A DNA stretch of 64,000 bases from CBFFRJ01 sp051486985 (GTDB lineage: Bacteria; Pseudomonadota; Gammaproteobacteria; Enterobacterales; Enterobacteriaceae). Every line of letters starts with the position of its first letter. Within the stretch, counting starts at the first letter, position 1. The notes below the pieces were generated by a model that was not told the origin of the DNA, made no database searches, and saw nothing but the letters and a program-made list of their open reading frames with translations. A program made the position numbers and the translations under genes. Shown here one piece after another: positions 17,046 to 25,686 of the stretch. Location: assembly GCF_051486985.1 (NCBI RefSeq), contig NZ_JAHVDV010000003.1, positions 124,001 through 188,000 of the forward strand, written 5' to 3'.

Positions 17046-18335
17046 TTAAGCCATAAAGAGATCGTCACGCCAGACGGCCGCCGTCACCGCATCCGTCAGG
17101 CAGGTGAGCTGTTCGGGGGAGATGACGTAAGGCGGCATCAGGTAAATCAGGCGTCCAAACGGGCGGATCCAGACCCCCTCATCGACGAAGAAACGCTGCA
17201 GGGCGGCCATGTTCACTGCTTTTGTCGTTTCAACGACGCCAATCGCCCCAAGTACACGCACGTCGGCTACGTTGTGGCTTGCACGGGCCGGTAAGAGGGC
17301 TGTCCGTAGCTGCGCGTCAATAGCGGCAACCTGTGACTGCCACTCCCCGTTCTCCAGCAGGCTCAGGCTGGCGTTGGCCGCAGCGCAGGCCAATGGGTTG
17401 CCCATAAAGGTCGGGCCATGCATAAAACAACCCGCGTCACCGTTGCTGATAGTGTCAGCGACCGCGCGGGAGGTAAGGGTAGCCGACAGCGTCATGGTGC
17501 CGCCGGTCAGCGCTTTACCGAGGCAGAGGATATCGGGAGCCACCCCTGCATGGTCGCAGGCAAACATTTTTCCGGTGCGACCAAAGCCAGTGGCTATCTC
17601 ATCGGCAATCAACAAAATGCCTTCCCGGTCACACATTTTACGGATGCGTTTGAGCCATGCGGGATGGTACATCCGCATGCCGCCCGCGCCCTGTACGACA
17701 GGCTCCAGAATTACGGCGGCAATCTCATGGCGATGCGCTGCCATCAGACGGGCAAAACCCACCAGATCGTGCTCATCCCACTCGCCGTCGAAACGGCTTT
17801 GCGGTGCGGGGGCAAAGAGGTTCTCAGGAAGATAACCCTGCCAGAGACTGTGCATGGAGTTATCCGGGTCGCAGACTGACATCGCACCAAAGGTGTCGCC
17901 GTGGTAGCCATTGCGAAAGGTAAGAAATCGCTGACGAGGCTCCCCTTTTGCCTGCCAGTACTGGAGGGCCATCTTCATCGCCACTTCCACCGCGACCGAG
18001 CCGGAATCGGCCAGAAACACGCACTCCAGGTTATCCGGGGTCATTGCCACCAGTTTGCGGCACAGCGTAACGGCGGGCGAATGGGTAATACCACCAAACA
18101 TCACATGCGACATCTCATCAATCTGCGCTTTCATCGCCGCATTCAGTACCGGGTGGCTATAGCCGTGGATCGCCGCCCACCAGGAGGACATGCCGTCGAT
18201 AAGACGCTCGCCGCTGCTCAACAGAAGCTCGCAGCCGTGCGCGGACTGGACCGGATAAACCGGCAGAGGAGAGGTCATAGAGGTATAGGGGTGCCAGATA
18301 TGGCGCCGGTCAAAGGCAAGATCGTCCGCTGTCAT
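17046..18335 (-). CDS. bioA: Adenosylmethionine-8-amino-7-oxononanoate aminotransferase
   Basis: BioA transfers an amino group from S-adenosylmethionine to KAPA, giving DAPA in biotin synthesis. It is 429 residues, class III PLP aminotransferase, with the PLP lysine in LCLGKALTGGTM and the cofactor region ADSGSVAVEVAMKMA and LIADEIATGFGRTG. I use the ATG at 18335 (MTADDLAFDRRH) to match E. coli; the longer in-frame start lies in the bio operator. Divergent from bioBFCD. Confidence 0.96.
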   Translation of the reverse strand: MTADDLAFDRRHIWHPYTSMTSPLPVYPVQSAHGCELLLSSGERLIDGMSSWWAAIHGYSHPVLNAAMKAQIDEMSHVMFGGITHSPAVTLCRKLVAMTPDNLECVFLADSGSVAVEVAMKMALQYWQAKGEPRQRFLTFRNGYHGDTFGAMSVCDPDNSMHSLWQGYLPENLFAPAPQSRFDGEWDEHDLVGFARLMAAHRHEIAAVILEPVVQGAGGMRMYHPAWLKRIRKMCDREGILLIADEIATGFGRTGKMFACDHAGVAPDILCLGKALTGGTMTLSATLTSRAVADTISNGDAGCFMHGPTFMGNPLACAAANASLSLLENGEWQSQVAAIDAQLRTALLPARASHNVADVRVLGAIGVVETTKAVNMAALQRFFVDEGVWIRPFGRLIYLMPPYVISPEQLTCLTDAVTAAVWRDDLFMA

Positions 18336-18341
18336 AATCGA

Positions 18342-18377
18342 CTTGTAAACCAAATTGAAAACATTTAGGTTTACGAG
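18342..18377. promoter_or_regulatory. Biotin operator (BirA site) between bioA and bioB
   Basis: CTTGTAAACC (18342-18351) and GGTTTACGAG (18368-18377) are inverted half-sites with a 16-bp spacer, the known arrangement of the E. coli bioO. BirA with biotinyl-AMP represses both divergent transcripts there. One base of the right half differs from the E. coli site (ACGAG for ACAAG). Confidence 0.93.
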
Positions 18378-18421
18378 TATAACCCGAATCGAATTTTTAC
18401 AACACCCTTTGGAGACGCCCT

Positions 18422-19462
18422 ATGGCTCACCACGCACGCTGGACACTGTCGCAGGTCACTGAGCTTTTTGATAAACCTCTCCTTGAACTGCTGTTCGAGG
18501 CCCAAATCGTGCATCGTCAGCACTTCGATCCGCGCCAGGTGCAGGTCAGTACGCTGTTGTCGATCAAAACCGGCGCATGCCCGGAAGATTGCAAATATTG
18601 CCCGCAAAGTGCGCGCTATAAAACCGGGCTGGAAGCCGAGCGCCTGATGGAAGTGGAGCAGGTGCTGGACTCTGCCCGCAAAGCGAAAAACGCCGGATCG
18701 ACCCGTTTTTGTATGGGCGCGGCCTGGAAAAACCCTCACGATCGCGATATGCCCTACCTTGAGCAGATGGTTGAAGGGGTCAAAGCAATGGGGCTTGAGG
18801 CCTGCATGACCCTTGGCACGCTCAGCGACAGTCAGGCTCAGCGTCTGGCCACGGCGGGGCTGGATTACTACAACCACAACCTCGATACCTCGCCGGAGTT
18901 TTACGGCAACATCATCACCACCCGCACGTACCAGGAGCGTCTTGATACCCTCGGTAAAGTGCGGGATGCCGGCATCAAAGTGTGTTCTGGTGGGATTGTC
19001 GGGCTGGGAGAAACGGTGAAAGACCGCGCCGGACTTCTGCTGCAACTGGCGAATCTGCCGACCCCGCCGGAGAGCGTACCCATTAACATGCTGGTGAAAG
19101 TTAAGGGGACGCCGCTTGCGGATACCGATGACGTTGATGCCTTTGAATTTATCCGCACCATTGCTGTGGCCCGTATCATGATGCCGACCTCCTTCGTGCG
19201 TCTCTCAGCCGGGCGTGAGCAGATGAACGAGCAAACCCAGGCGATGTGCTTTATGGCCGGAGCAAACTCCATTTTCTACGGCTGCAAACTGCTGACTACA
19301 CCCAATCCGGAGGAAGACAAAGACGTGCAGTTGTTCCGCAAACTGGGGCTTAACCCGCAGCAGACGGATGTACAGGCCGGAGATAACGAGCAGCAGCAAC
19401 ATCTGGAACAGCAACTGCTGCATGCTGACACTGAGCAGTTCTATAACGCGGCCGCCCTGTGA
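18422..19462 (+). CDS. bioB: Biotin synthase
   Basis: A radical SAM enzyme of 346 residues that inserts sulfur into dethiobiotin. The 4Fe-4S motif is CPEDCKYCPQ (CxxxCxxC), followed by the conserved YNHNLDTSPEFY and the [2Fe-2S] ligand region. TTTGGAG precedes the ATG. First gene of bioBFCD; its stop overlaps the GTG of bioF by 4 nt. Confidence 0.97.
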   Translation: MAHHARWTLSQVTELFDKPLLELLFEAQIVHRQHFDPRQVQVSTLLSIKTGACPEDCKYCPQSARYKTGLEAERLMEVEQVLDSARKAKNAGSTRFCMGAAWKNPHDRDMPYLEQMVEGVKAMGLEACMTLGTLSDSQAQRLATAGLDYYNHNLDTSPEFYGNIITTRTYQERLDTLGKVRDAGIKVCSGGIVGLGETVKDRAGLLLQLANLPTPPESVPINMLVKVKGTPLADTDDVDAFEFIRTIAVARIMMPTSFVRLSAGREQMNEQTQAMCFMAGANSIFYGCKLLTTPNPEEDKDVQLFRKLGLNPQQTDVQAGDNEQQQHLEQQLLHADTEQFYNAAAL

Positions 19463-20616
19463 GCTGGCAGCAACGTATCGACGAGGCTAACCGAGCCCGT
19501 CGCGTGAATGACGCGTTTCGAACGCGCCACTGCGTCGGGCAGGGCGCAGGGCGCTGGCTGATTCAGGAGGCACACCGCTACCTCAATTTCTCCAGTAATG
19601 ATTATCTGGGACTCAGCCAGCACCCGGCGCTGATTCGCGCCTGGCAACAGGGCGCTGAACGCTACGGCGTGGGCAGTGGCGGATCGGGTCACGTCAGTGG
19701 CTATACCGCTGCTCATCGCGAGCTCGAAGAGGCGCTGGCGGAGTGGCTCGGCTACCCGCGGGCACTGCTGTTTATCTCCGGTTTTGCCGCCAATCAGGCC
19801 GTGATTACGGCTCTGATGGCTAAAGATGATCGGATCCTGGCCGACCGGCTCAGTCACGCATCGTTACTGGAGGCTGCCGATCGCAGTCCCGCCCGGTTAC
19901 GCCGGTTTCACCATAACGACACCGCCCACCTTGCCACGCTGCTGCAAAAGCCTGTTGCCGGAGAGCAACTGGTGGTGACTGAGGGTATTTTCAGCATGGA
20001 CGGCGATGCGGCCCCACTCGCCGATCTTTACGCCCTGACGCGCAGCGCCGGGGGCTGGCTGATGGTTGATGATGCGCACGGCATTGGCGTGTGGGGTGAG
20101 GCCGGACGCGGCAGCTGTCATGCCCGACAGGTCATGCCCGATATCCTGGTCGTCACCTTTGGTAAGGGCATGGGCGTGAGCGGAGCGGCCGTGCTCTGCC
20201 GTGAACCGGTAGCCGATTATTTATTGCAGTTCGCCCGCCACCTGATTTACAGCACCTCAATGCCGCCTGCTCAGGCGGTGGCGCTTCTGGCGTCGCTCAA
20301 CGTCATCCGCAGTGCAGAAGGCGATGCGCGACGCGAAAAGCTTGCTGAACGGGTTGCCCAGTTTCGCGCTGGCGCATCGTCGCTGGGGTTAACGATAAGC
20401 GGATCGCAGAGTGCCATTCAGCCGTTAAGGGTGGGTGAAAACAGCCGCGCGCTCATGCTGGCCGGCGCCCTGCGCGATCGCGGATGTTGGGTCACGGCCA
20501 TCCGACCGCCGACGGTGCCCGCGGGGACCGCCCGTCTGCGCCTTACACTTACTGCGGCCCATGAAGCCGCAGATATCACGCAGTTGCTGGAGGTGCTGAA
20601 TGACGCCAGTCAATAA
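19459..20616 (+). CDS. bioF: 8-amino-7-oxononanoate synthase
   Basis: BioF condenses pimeloyl-ACP (or pimeloyl-CoA) with alanine to form KAPA, using PLP. It has 385 residues. Motifs include LNFSSNDYLGLS, GSGGSGHVSGY and the PLP lysine in VTFGKGMGVSGA. The start is GTG at 19459, embedded in the bioB stop (GTGA), so translation is coupled. It overlaps bioC by 17 nt. Confidence 0.96.
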   Translation: MSWQQRIDEANRARRVNDAFRTRHCVGQGAGRWLIQEAHRYLNFSSNDYLGLSQHPALIRAWQQGAERYGVGSGGSGHVSGYTAAHRELEEALAEWLGYPRALLFISGFAANQAVITALMAKDDRILADRLSHASLLEAADRSPARLRRFHHNDTAHLATLLQKPVAGEQLVVTEGIFSMDGDAAPLADLYALTRSAGGWLMVDDAHGIGVWGEAGRGSCHARQVMPDILVVTFGKGMGVSGAAVLCREPVADYLLQFARHLIYSTSMPPAQAVALLASLNVIRSAEGDARREKLAERVAQFRAGASSLGLTISGSQSAIQPLRVGENSRALMLAGALRDRGCWVTAIRPPTVPAGTARLRLTLTAAHEAADITQLLEVLNDASQ

Positions 20617-21352
20617 GCAGGCCGTGGCCCGTGCCTTCGGGCGGGCGGCGCAACACTACCGGCAACACGACGACGTGCAGCGCCAGAGCACTGAACTGCT
20701 GCTCTCCCGTCTGGGCAACATTCCGGTTCGCAATGTACTGGATGCCGGATGCGGCCCCGGTTCGACAGGGCACTACTGGCGACGTCTGGGGGCGCAGGTC
20801 ACCGCGTTCGATCTCAGCGTGCCCATGCTGGATGAAGCCCGTCAGCAGCAAACGGCACACCATTACGTACAGGGTGATATTGAAGCCATGCCCTTCCCTG
20901 ACGGGCAGTTTTGCCTTGCCTGGAGCAACCTGGCTGTGCAGTGGTGCAATTCGCTGCGTCAGGCGGTAAACGAGCTCTGCCGGGTGGTTCGTCCGGGCGG
21001 GTATGTGGCCTTTACCACCCTCGCGCACGGCTCGCTACCGGAGCTGAACCAGGCGTGGCGGGCGGTAGATGGTCTGCCTCATGCTAATCGCTTTATGGCT
21101 ATTGAGCAGATCCATGCCGCGCTTGCAGGGCGGCGTTATCAGGCCGGTGTGGAAACTCTCACCCTGCATTTTGATGAGGTGACGCAGGCGATGCGTTCGC
21201 TCAAAGGCATTGGGGCAACCCATCTTCATGCCGGACGTCGTTCAGGATTAACGCGGGGAGGGTTACAGCAGCTGCGGCAGGCCTGGCCACAGCAGGGCGG
21301 CGGCTACCCGCTCAGTTATCAACTATTTTGGGGAGTTATCAGCCGTGACTGA
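20600..21352 (+). CDS. bioC: Malonyl-ACP O-methyltransferase
   Basis: BioC methylates malonyl-ACP so that fatty acid synthase can build the pimeloyl chain. It has 250 residues, a class I SAM methyltransferase with motif I VLDAGCGPGSTG, and motif II-like AWSNLAVQWC, typical of BioC. It overlaps bioF and bioD at both ends. Confidence 0.96.
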   Translation: MTPVNKQAVARAFGRAAQHYRQHDDVQRQSTELLLSRLGNIPVRNVLDAGCGPGSTGHYWRRLGAQVTAFDLSVPMLDEARQQQTAHHYVQGDIEAMPFPDGQFCLAWSNLAVQWCNSLRQAVNELCRVVRPGGYVAFTTLAHGSLPELNQAWRAVDGLPHANRFMAIEQIHAALAGRRYQAGVETLTLHFDEVTQAMRSLKGIGATHLHAGRRSGLTRGGLQQLRQAWPQQGGGYPLSYQLFWGVISRD

Positions 21353-22067
21353 ACGTTATTTTGTCACCGGAACAGACACTGAGGTCGGGAAAACGGTCGC
21401 CAGTTGTGCCTTGCTACAGGCGGCGAAAAAGCAGGGATGGCGCACCGCAGGGTACAAACCCGTTGCCTCGGGCAGTGAGCTGACCCCCGCGGGACTGCGT
21501 AACGGCGATGCACTCGCACTCTTGCGCAACAGCACACTGTCGCTCTCATATGAGGAGGTAAACCCCTGGACGTTCGCCGAGCCAACCTCACCACATATTG
21601 CCAGCGCGGCGACGGGCAAACCAATAATACCCGCAGCTCTTTCAGCCGGGCTGCGCCATCTGGAACAGCAGGCAGAGTGGGTGCTGGTCGAGGGGGCAGG
21701 GGGCTGGTTTACGCCACTGAGCGATGCTTACACTTTTGCAGACTGGGTAGTGGCCGAGCAGTTGCCGGTCATTCTTGTGGTGGGGGTAAAGCTTGGGTGT
21801 ATTAACCACGCGATGCTGACCGCACTGGCGATTGAACAGGCGGGCTTAACGCTGGCAGGGTGGATTGCCAATGATGTCCAGCCGCCGGGGCGTCGTCACC
21901 CGGAGTATATCGCAACGCTGCGGCGCGTGATTAAAGCGCCTCTGATCGGGGAGATCCCCTGGCTTTCTCACGCGCCGGATGAGGCAAATAACGGTCATTA
22001 TCTCGATCTCAGCGTACTGACTCCGGCGTCATCCAGTGGGACAGGACCTCTTCATTCAGTTGACTGA
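21345..22067 (+). CDS. bioD: Dethiobiotin synthetase with a C-terminal extension
   Basis: BioD closes the ureido ring of dethiobiotin with ATP and CO2. Motifs are the P-loop GTDTEVGKT, KPVASGSE and VEGAGGWFTPL. The start is GTG at 21345, 8 nt inside bioC. The protein has 240 residues, about 15 more than E. coli BioD1: homology ends near YLDLSVL and the extra tail TPASSSGTGPLHSVD is encoded opposite the 3' end of the convergent ATPase gene. The core is intact and should be active. Confidence 0.94.
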   Translation: MTERYFVTGTDTEVGKTVASCALLQAAKKQGWRTAGYKPVASGSELTPAGLRNGDALALLRNSTLSLSYEEVNPWTFAEPTSPHIASAATGKPIIPAALSAGLRHLEQQAEWVLVEGAGGWFTPLSDAYTFADWVVAEQLPVILVVGVKLGCINHAMLTALAIEQAGLTLAGWIANDVQPPGRRHPEYIATLRRVIKAPLIGEIPWLSHAPDEANNGHYLDLSVLTPASSSGTGPLHSVD

Positions 22068-22731
22068 CATCCCCCTGGGCAACATTGCGCCCCCTGTGTA
22101 GCAGGCAGAACCGGTCCGCCACGCGGCGGATAAAACCAAGGTGCTGCTCAGCCAGCAGGACGGTCATACCGACATCCTGATTCAGACGCACGATAAAATT
22201 ACCGAGCTTATGAATAAACGCCTGCCCCATGCCCCGTGTAGGTTCATCAAGAATGAGCAAGCGCGGGCGGTTCACCATCGCCCGCGCCATCGCCAGTTGA
22301 TACTGATTCTCCTCCGATAATACCGCCACTTTTTCCTGACGAAAGGCGTACAGCTCGGGAAAGAGGTCGTAGACCTCACTGCTCACAGCCTGACGGGGCG
22401 TCGCGCCCGCCAGCAGGGCGATGTGCAGGTTCTCTTCCACTGTGAGCTGCGAAAAAATGCGCCTGTCCTGAGGCACATAACCTATCCCCATAGCGCTACG
22501 GTGCGCCGCCTGCAGTGCCAGCAGATCTTTCGGAGGGCCGCTGGCATCCTGCCAGACCATGCTGCCACTCTCTACGGGCAGGAAACCCGTTATACAGTTA
22601 AATAACGTTGTTTTGCCCATACCTGGCAGGCCAATCACGGAGGTACAGCTACCGGTCACCAGATCAAGGTCGAGGTTCCACAACGTATGCTGATCACCGT
22701 AATACTGATTTACCGAACGTAAATGCAACAT
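22009..22731 (-). CDS. Orphan UrtE/LivF-like ABC ATPase with degenerate signature
   Basis: A 240-residue ABC ATPase of the branched-chain amino acid/urea (LivF/UrtE) type: it opens MLHLRSVNQYYGDQHTL, as UrtE proteins do. Walker A is GLPGMGKTTL, Q-loop VPQDRRIF, Walker B LLILDEPTRGM, H-loop LLAEQHL. The ABC signature, normally LSGGQ, reads LSEENQYQLAMA, so the key glycines are lost. I start at 22731 because AGGAG lies 7-8 nt upstream; a longer in-frame start is unlikely. No urea permease or binding protein lies nearby. Its 3' end overlaps bioD by 59 bp. E. coli has no gene here. Function unknown. Confidence 0.75.
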   Translation of the reverse strand: MLHLRSVNQYYGDQHTLWNLDLDLVTGSCTSVIGLPGMGKTTLFNCITGFLPVESGSMVWQDASGPPKDLLALQAAHRSAMGIGYVPQDRRIFSQLTVEENLHIALLAGATPRQAVSSEVYDLFPELYAFRQEKVAVLSEENQYQLAMARAMVNRPRLLILDEPTRGMGQAFIHKLGNFIVRLNQDVGMTVLLAEQHLGFIRRVADRFCLLHRGRNVAQGDVSQLNEEVLSHWMTPESVR

Positions 22732-23481
22732 AACCTGCTCCTGTTGTTGCGTTAAGGTGGAGTAATAGGTGCAAAACGCTTGCCAACGCGCCAAAGCGTG
22801 GCTGTTTTCAGAGTCCGCTGATGAATTGCCCCGCACTGCACCGGTTCAGGAAAATAGGGCGTTATTGGCTGCACGTTGCCAGTGCTGCAGATGATGGTTA
22901 TTGGTGCAGCAAATGAGAGAAATGTGAGAACGTTCGCAGGATATTTTGCCGTTTCGTCAACAGTCGTCATGCAAAAATAAGTGATAAAAAATTTTTACTG
23001 ACGGCTGAAAAGGAGTTGTTAACATTTTGTGGGCTGGCTGTGGATGTGGCCTGGAATGAGTTATCCACTATTCCTGTGGATAACCTTGTGTATTAGAGTT
23101 AGAAAAAGTGCGACAAGCGAGTAAACACGCGGCTTGCGCCTGAATTGATGCGAAACGCGGCTTTTTATATAAAATGATAAATTTCAACGGGTTATATAAA
23201 AGCAATGGTTGTAAAAAAAGTGTCACCCGCTGCCACAAAACTTTCATCACCTTACTTGACAAATGTTAAAAAAGGAAATGTTCTGGGGATAACCTGTTTC
23301 GTCAGGCGTTTTATGCCATCCGGCCACCGTTTTACGGTGAACAACACAAGCTGTTCCCTGCGCTAGTCCAGATTTGGCATATTGCTACTGTTTTTTCATC
23401 CAGTATTAATGACTGGCATTTCCCGCCACGGTGAGTAAAATTACTAACCTGCCCGCTCATTCCTTCATCAGGTAGCTGTCC
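22732..23481. other. 750-bp non-coding region upstream of uvrB
   Basis: It holds the promoter side of the UrtE-like gene and the long uvrB control region. Two DnaA-box-like sequences are present: TTATCCACT at 23061-23069 and TGTGGATAA (TTATCCACA on the minus strand) at 23075-23083. E. coli uvrB also has DnaA boxes at a distal promoter. A LexA box is listed separately. Short ORFs here look spurious. Confidence 0.7.
23386..23405 (+). promoter_or_regulatory. LexA (SOS) box of uvrB
   Basis: TACTGTTTTTTCATCCAGTA fits the SOS consensus TACTGT N8 ACAGTA-like core CTG N10 CAG. A -10-like TATTAA (23404-23409) overlaps its end. E. coli uvrB is SOS-induced through a box at the same place. Confidence 0.92.
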
Positions 23482-25503
23482 ATGAGTAAACCGTTAAAAT
23501 TGCATTCCGCTTTTCGCCCTTCCGGCGATCAGCCTGAGGCTATCCGTCGCCTGAAAGAGGGCCTGGAAGATGGGCTGGCCCATCAGACGCTGCTGGGCGT
23601 GACGGGGTCGGGTAAAACCTTTACCGTCGCCAATGTGATTGCTGACCTGCAACGCCCGACGATGGTGCTGGCGCCCAACAAAACGCTGGCTGCCCAGCTC
23701 TATGGCGAAATGAAAGAGTTCTTCCCGGAAAACGCGGTGGAGTACTTCGTCTCCTATTACGATTACTACCAGCCGGAAGCCTATGTGCCAAGTTCGGATA
23801 CCTTTATTGAAAAGGATGCCTCGGTAAACGAGCACATAGAGCAGATGCGTCTGTCTGCGACCAAAGCATTGCTGGAGCGGCGCGATGTGGTTGTGGTGGC
23901 CTCTGTCTCAGCGATTTATGGTCTGGGTGACCCGGATTTGTATCTCAAGATGATGCTGCATCTCACTAACGGGATGATCATCGATCAGCGCGCCATTCTG
24001 CGTCGCCTGGCAGAGCTGCAATATACCCGTAACGATCAGGCTTTCCAGCGCGGCACCTTTCGGGTACGCGGCGAAGTCATTGATATTTTCCCTGCGGAGT
24101 CTGACGACATCGCCCTGCGGGTGGAGTTGTTTGATGAGGAGGTTGAACGGTTATCCCTGTTTGACCCGCTGACCGGGCATGTGGAGTCCGTGATCCCGCG
24201 GTTTACCGTTTACCCGAAGACGCACTATGTCACCCCGCGCGAACGCATTGTTCAGGCTATGGAAGAGATCAAAGGCGAACTGGCAGTACGGCGTAAGACG
24301 TTGATGGATAATAACAAGCTGTTGGAAGAACAGCGTATTACGCAGCGAACCCAGTTCGATCTGGAGATGATGAACGAACTTGGCTACTGTTCTGGCATCG
24401 AAAACTACTCGCGTTATCTCTCCGGGCGTGGGCCGGGTGAGGCACCGCCAACGCTGTTTGACTATCTTCCGGCTGATGGTTTGCTGGTGATTGATGAATC
24501 CCACGTAACCATTCCACAAATTGGCGGCATGTTTAAAGGCGACAGGGCGCGTAAAGAGACGCTGGTCGAATACGGTTTCCGCTTACCTTCAGCGCTGGAT
24601 AACCGCCCATTGCGTTTTGAGGAGTTTGAAGCTCTCGCCCCCCAGACGATTTATGTGTCAGCCACTCCCGGCAAATATGAGCTGGAAAAATCGGGTGATG
24701 AGGTCATCGATCAGGTGGTGCGTCCAACAGGACTGCTCGATCCGGTTATTGAGGTACGCCCGGTTGCAACCCAGGTAGACGATCTTCTTTCTGAAATCCG
24801 TAAGCGCTCCACCATCAACGAGCGCGTGCTGGTGACGACCCTGACCAAACGGATGGCGGAAGATCTGACCGAATACCTTGAAGAGCATGGGGAGAAGGTG
24901 CGTTATCTCCATTCTGATATCGACACCGTCGAGCGTATGGAAATTATTCGTGACCTGCGCCTTGGGGAGTTCGATGTGCTCGTCGGCATCAACCTGCTGC
25001 GTGAAGGTCTGGATATGCCTGAAGTGTCGCTGGTGGCGATTCTGGATGCCGATAAAGAGGGCTTTCTGCGTTCAGAGCGCTCACTGATTCAGACCATCGG
25101 TCGTGCCGCGCGAAACATCAACGGTAAAGCGATTCTGTATGGCGACAAAATCACCCCCTCTATGGCAAAAGCCATTGGCGAAACGGAGCGTCGTCGTGAG
25201 AAACAGCAAAAGTACAATGAAGAACACGGTATTACCCCGCAGGGCCTGAATAAGAAAGTGGTGGATATTCTGAGCCTCGGGGAGAACCTGGCGAAAACCC
25301 GGGCCAAAGGGCGTGGCAAGTCACGCACGCCTGCGCAGGCGGAGGCAGCAGAGATGGCGCTGTCGCCGAAAGCCTTGCAGCAGAAAATACAGGAGCTCGA
25401 AGGGATGATGATGCAGCATGCGCAGAATCTGGAATTTGAGGAGGCGGCAAAATGCCGCGACAAGCTCCATCAGCTAAGAGAGCTGTTTATCGCAGTGTCA
25501 TAA
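23482..25503 (+). CDS. uvrB: Excinuclease ABC subunit B
   Basis: UvrB is the damage-verifying helicase-like subunit of nucleotide excision repair; UvrA loads it and it recruits UvrC. It has 673 residues. Visible: Walker A LGVTGSGKTF (about 39-47), the damage-probing beta-hairpin with YYDYYQPEAYVPSSD, the DESH motif, helicase motif VI QTIGRAARN, and the C-terminal UVR domain (about 630-670, ELEGMMMQHAQNLEFEEAAK). SOS regulated. In E. coli ybhK and moaA follow; here a pmr locus follows instead. Confidence 0.98.
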   Translation: MSKPLKLHSAFRPSGDQPEAIRRLKEGLEDGLAHQTLLGVTGSGKTFTVANVIADLQRPTMVLAPNKTLAAQLYGEMKEFFPENAVEYFVSYYDYYQPEAYVPSSDTFIEKDASVNEHIEQMRLSATKALLERRDVVVVASVSAIYGLGDPDLYLKMMLHLTNGMIIDQRAILRRLAELQYTRNDQAFQRGTFRVRGEVIDIFPAESDDIALRVELFDEEVERLSLFDPLTGHVESVIPRFTVYPKTHYVTPRERIVQAMEEIKGELAVRRKTLMDNNKLLEEQRITQRTQFDLEMMNELGYCSGIENYSRYLSGRGPGEAPPTLFDYLPADGLLVIDESHVTIPQIGGMFKGDRARKETLVEYGFRLPSALDNRPLRFEEFEALAPQTIYVSATPGKYELEKSGDEVIDQVVRPTGLLDPVIEVRPVATQVDDLLSEIRKRSTINERVLVTTLTKRMAEDLTEYLEEHGEKVRYLHSDIDTVERMEIIRDLRLGEFDVLVGINLLREGLDMPEVSLVAILDADKEGFLRSERSLIQTIGRAARNINGKAILYGDKITPSMAKAIGETERRREKQQKYNEEHGITPQGLNKKVVDILSLGENLAKTRAKGRGKSRTPAQAEAAEMALSPKALQQKIQELEGMMMQHAQNLEFEEAAKCRDKLHQLRELFIAVS

Positions 25504-25508
25504 CGGGA

Positions 25509-25535
25509 GGCCCGTCACAACGTGGTGAACGGGCC
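25509..25535 (+). terminator. uvrB terminator hairpin
   Basis: GGCCCGT-CAC and GTG-A-ACGGGCC pair with one bulge, 6 bp after the uvrB stop. The following sequence (TTAATGTT) is only partly T-rich. The last stem base is the first base of the PmrA box. Confidence 0.65.
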
Positions 25536-25567
25536 TTAATGTTCGCTTAATGTTGTTCCGGTACTCT
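25535..25567 (+). promoter_or_regulatory. PmrA box and -10 upstream of the small membrane peptide
   Basis: CTTAAT-GTTCG-CTTAAT (25535-25551) is a perfect direct repeat of the PmrA (BasR) half-site with the usual 5-bp spacer. TACTCT (25562-25567) lies 10 bp downstream as a -10 candidate. The box in front of eptA has the same 10-bp distance to a TACCAT. This strongly suggests PmrA activation of the gene at 25594. Confidence 0.82.
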
Positions 25568-25593
25568 CCCTGCCACTACCCCGGAGGGTCCCT

Positions 25594-25686
25594 ATGCAAA
25601 AAGAAAACGTCTATCAGTTTCTCGCCATTGCGCTCTCATTGGCGATTGTGATTGCCTTCAGCCACAGCTGGGTGCTCAGTTACTGA
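25594..25686 (+). CDS. pmrR: 30-residue membrane peptide, probable PmrR
   Basis: A 30-codon gene starting MQKENVYQFL and ending SHSWVLSY, with one hydrophobic helix (about residues 9-23). GGAGG lies 7 nt before the ATG, and a PmrA box lies just upstream. PmrR is a PmrA-activated inner membrane peptide of about 30 residues that inhibits LpxT and so frees lipid A phosphate for EptA. As I recall PmrR, the VY near the N-terminus and the aromatic C-terminal end agree, but similarity over so short a peptide is weak. The last codons overlap the pmrB stop region antisense. Identity is inferred from size, topology, promoter and neighbourhood. Confidence 0.68.
   Translation: MQKENVYQFLAIALSLAIVIAFSHSWVLSY

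Noticed and set aside
22752..22970. 72-codon ORF upstream of the UrtE-like gene
   Set aside because: No recognisable motif or good ribosome site, and it lies in a control region.
23283..23335. GGCGTTTTATGCCATCCGGC stretch as a REP element
   Set aside because: Only a partial resemblance to REP sequences, with no clear palindromic pair.
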